From: JAYZQT01 sp036136335
Lineage (GTDB): Bacteria; Pseudomonadota; Alphaproteobacteria; MPNO01; UBA830
Direction of reading: 5' to 3'
NCBI GenBank assembly: GCA_036136335.1
Contig: JAYZQT010000007.1
Span: 1-64,000, forward strand
Length of the DNA: 64,000 nucleotides
In this document: piece by piece, positions 62,103-64,000 of the stretch
Layout: each line of letters begins with the position of its first letter
How positions within the stretch are numbered: position 1 is the first letter of the stretch
Position numbers and translations under genes: made by a program
The notes under the pieces: generated by a model
Told to the model about the DNA's origin: nothing
Databases searched by the model: none
Seen by the model: the letters and a program-made list of their open reading frames with translations, nothing else

Positions 62103-62385
62103 ATCCATCTTTGAGATGCCTCGACCATAGACGACTTATGAAATGCGTTAACAGAGACTGCCGCGTCGCGCATCCGCCTTTGTAGAATTGGCCAAGTGCT
62201 ACAACGGTTTCAGTCTGCATTATTAATAATAATGTCGACAACTTATCTCAGATAAACAACAGGTTCATGGGCTTGGGTATATAGCTATTCCTCTTGTCGA
62301 ATTTGCAGATACAAAATTAATATTGCGCTAAGATATTCTGCGTCCCGTGCACGCCCCCAACCTTCCATGAAATGGAATACGAATT
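62103..62385. promoter_or_regulatory. Promoter gap before the Pht5-like gene
   Basis: This 283-base gap is AT-rich and has an inverted repeat TTATCT and AGATAA around a single C at 62243-62255. It may be an operator for the gene at 62386. No other gene is visible. Confidence 0.35.
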
Positions 62386-63378
62386 ATGACGGAAAAATTA
62401 AAATTGACCCTAGCATGCGGTGACTACGAGATTATTCGAGCGCTGAAAGAAGGGACCGTCACACCTGACGGCATCGAGCTTAACGTACTCACGGACATGG
62501 ATTCTTCTTCGCGCCATTGGCGAATGATCCGCAACGAAGAATTTGACGTTTGCGAACTTTCAGGCTCTTCATATCTGATGGCCAAGGATCGTGGCCAGGG
62601 TTTTTCAGCGATACCCGTCTTTCTGCATCGGCGGTTCCGACATGGCTTTATTTTCATCAATACATCAAGGGGTCTCCAGAAACCGGCGGACCTAAACGGG
62701 AAACGTATTGGTATAAAAACCTACCAGGCAACGGCAATTCTCTACCTCCGCGGCCTGCTATCCAGTGAATACGGTGTTGACCTCACCAGTATCGAGTGGG
62801 TAACGGAGCTTGAAGAAGAGATAGCCTTTGAAATCCCTGACGAAATCTCCCTATCCCGAGCACCTGCGGGATCGGACATTTCCGAGATGCTTGCCGAGGG
62901 AAAACTGGATGCGGTCATCCACCCCGATATAATCGCGCCAATCCTGCGCGGCGACAAACGGGTCGGACGTTTGTTCCAGAATTACCGGTCCGAGGAAGCA
63001 GCCTATTACAAACGCACAGGCATCTTTCCAATCATGCATGCCACCGTGATCCGAGACGACATTCTCCAGAAACACCCCTGGGTAGCTACAAATCTGGCAC
63101 AGGCATTTGAAAGCGCAAAAGTCGCGGCATATCGTCGAATGAGCAATCCGAGAGTAGTGCCACTTGCTTGGTTTCTTGACGAATGGGACTCCCAGCGAGA
63201 ACTGATGGGACCAGACCCGTGGGTGTTTGGACTAACGCCGGAAAACCGAGAAAATCTTGAAACCATGATCAGGTATTCCAGAGCCGACGGATTAATTTCA
63301 AATCTCGAAAATGTCGACGACTTCTATCTGGACGTTATGCTAGAATCACGTGGACGGGGGGAGGCCGCGCGACATTAA
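62386..63378 (+). CDS. 4,5-dihydroxyphthalate decarboxylase-like (Pht5) protein
   Basis: This 330-residue protein resembles the Pht5 decarboxylase family, a periplasmic-binding-protein fold adapted to act in the cytosol. It has LTLACGDYEIIRALKEGTVTPDGI at the N-terminus, ELSGSSYLMAKDRG, PVFLHRRFRHG, and IGIKTYQATAILYLRGLL. No signal peptide is present, so it is not an exported receptor. It would decarboxylate a hydroxylated aryl dicarboxylate or serve as a binding component. It converges with the TauD-like gene, the two stops overlapping. Confidence 0.85.
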   Translation: MTEKLKLTLACGDYEIIRALKEGTVTPDGIELNVLTDMDSSSRHWRMIRNEEFDVCELSGSSYLMAKDRGQGFSAIPVFLHRRFRHGFIFINTSRGLQKPADLNGKRIGIKTYQATAILYLRGLLSSEYGVDLTSIEWVTELEEEIAFEIPDEISLSRAPAGSDISEMLAEGKLDAVIHPDIIAPILRGDKRVGRLFQNYRSEEAAYYKRTGIFPIMHATVIRDDILQKHPWVATNLAQAFESAKVAAYRRMSNPRVVPLAWFLDEWDSQRELMGPDPWVFGLTPENRENLETMIRYSRADGLISNLENVDDFYLDVMLESRGRGEAARH

Positions 63379-64000
63379 CTGGGTGATTGGGTCCCTACGA
63401 TTGTCGTCCGGCGCAGCAGGCGGCGTTCAGTTTCCGGAAAATCTGTTCGAGCATGCGTAATACACCGATTGTCCCAAAGCACCAGATCACCAACCTTCCA
63501 GACGTGCTCGTAAACGATTGAAGGATCTTCGGAAACGCTAAACAGCTCGTCAAGAAGAGCGTTTCCCTCCTCCGTTTCAAGCCCTTCGATGTGCGCCGTC
63601 ATAAGCCGGTTTACATAGATCGCTTTTCTGCCCGTTTCCGGGTGCGTGATGAATACGGGATGGGCGTAGTTTCCAACTTTTGAAAGATCTAGATCAGCCC
63701 CCGGACGCTCAGTCCGTTTGTAGTCGTGAACCTGCAATGCTCTCTTTTCAGAAAGCCTCTCCCGAACATGGGGTGTCAGATTTGCATATGCGGCATACAT
63801 ATCCGCAAATAACGTGTTACCGCCCGTAGATGGCAATTCGACTGCGTGCAGCATGGTCCCATTATGGGGAAATTCAGTATAGCACATGTCGCTGTGAAAC
63901 CACATTTCACCGTCATGCGGCAGCCCCATGGGTTTACCATCAATACGGATGTTGGAAACAATCATCACCTCAACCGGCAGATCGTCGACCAGGTCATGGA
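63375..64000 (-). CDS. TauD/TfdA-family 2-oxoglutarate dioxygenase (partial)
   Basis: The reverse strand reads HDLVDDLPVEVMIVSNIRID from the right edge on, so the N-terminus is cut off. The metal-binding motif is FHSDMCYTEFPHNG (HxD), ADMYAAYANL follows the family pattern, and the C-terminal RITHARTDF-like segment (CITHARTDF) with ERRLLRRTTI gives the last His and the 2-oxoglutarate-binding Arg. Family members hydroxylate and desaturate sulfonates, phenoxy acids or carnitine-like compounds. The window shows about 208 residues. Confidence 0.88.
   Translation of the reverse strand, partial: HDLVDDLPVEVMIVSNIRIDGKPMGLPHDGEMWFHSDMCYTEFPHNGTMLHAVELPSTGGNTLFADMYAAYANLTPHVRERLSEKRALQVHDYKRTERPGADLDLSKVGNYAHPVFITHPETGRKAIYVNRLMTAHIEGLETEEGNALLDELFSVSEDPSIVYEHVWKVGDLVLWDNRCITHARTDFPETERRLLRRTTIVGTQSPS

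Overview
The window is a 64 kb stretch of accessory catabolic DNA from a heterotrophic proteobacterium, most likely a free-living alphaproteobacterium. The grounds are three TRAP carboxylate transporters, a LivFGHM-type ABC importer, CoxMSL-type molybdenum hydroxylases, a two-gene proteobacterial-style IorA/IorB pair, and ring-cleavage and CoA-thioester genes with ATGA overlaps. No rRNA, tRNA, ribosomal or housekeeping marker is present, so the taxonomic call is inference. I found no transposase, integrase, CRISPR array, replication gene or transcriptional regulator.

Layout. (1) 1-3381, minus: a HyuA/HyuB (hydantoinase/oxoprolinase) pair, with HyuB running off the left edge. (2) 3490-7440, plus: thiolase, zinc alcohol dehydrogenase and acyl-CoA ligase. 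(3) 17943-7637, minus: a feruloyl-CoA-synthetase-like ligase, extradiol-type VOC enzyme, enol-lactonase-like hydrolase, beta-hydroxyacid dehydrogenase, Old Yellow Enzyme, maleylacetate reductase, OsmC, hydroxyquinol 1,2-dioxygenase, isochorismatase-like amidase, an orphan ring-hydroxylating dioxygenase beta subunit and an SDR. (4) 18143-18922, plus: a crotonase. (5) 27971-18965, minus: two orphan molybdenum-hydroxylase large subunits bracketing a TRAP transporter and a PuuE-like deacetylase. (6) 28165-31913, plus: indolepyruvate:ferredoxin oxidoreductase IorA/IorB. (7) 32112-38237: two amidohydrolases, a universal stress protein, a GST, a TAXI solute receptor, and a rearrangement scar holding the 5' ends of a second TAXI gene and a second stress protein. 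(8) 38461-40437, plus: a fused TRAP permease. (9) 47994-40497, minus: a GST, a DctQMP transporter and a complete molybdenum hydroxylase in M-S-L order. (10) 48310-52964, plus: a Liv-type ABC importer. (11) 52997-64000: VOC protein, DUF1330 protein, SDR, a second HyuA/HyuB pair, DUF1015 protein, class II aldolase, isochorismatase-like amidase, cupin, a Pht5-like protein and a TauD-type dioxygenase running off the right edge.

How it fits together (inference). The best-supported route is hydroxyquinol ring cleavage to maleylacetate, reduction to 3-oxoadipate, then CoA activation and thiolysis by the neighbouring ligase and thiolase. Upstream of that, molybdenum hydroxylases, HyuAB enzymes, isochorismatase-fold amidases and a PuuE-like deacetylase suggest hydroxylation and opening of N-heterocyclic or cyclic-amide compounds. 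The ligase and crotonase suggest side-chain degradation of aryl acids. Four separate high-affinity importers point to scavenging of dilute organic acids.

The observations most worth a second look are: the scar at 34387-34645 with diverged direct repeats of the TAXI promoter; the GC-rich amidohydrolase beside it; two orphan CoxL-like subunits around a TRAP/deacetylase operon; a dioxygenase beta subunit without an alpha; and stem-loops placed directly after three of the four solute-receptor genes.
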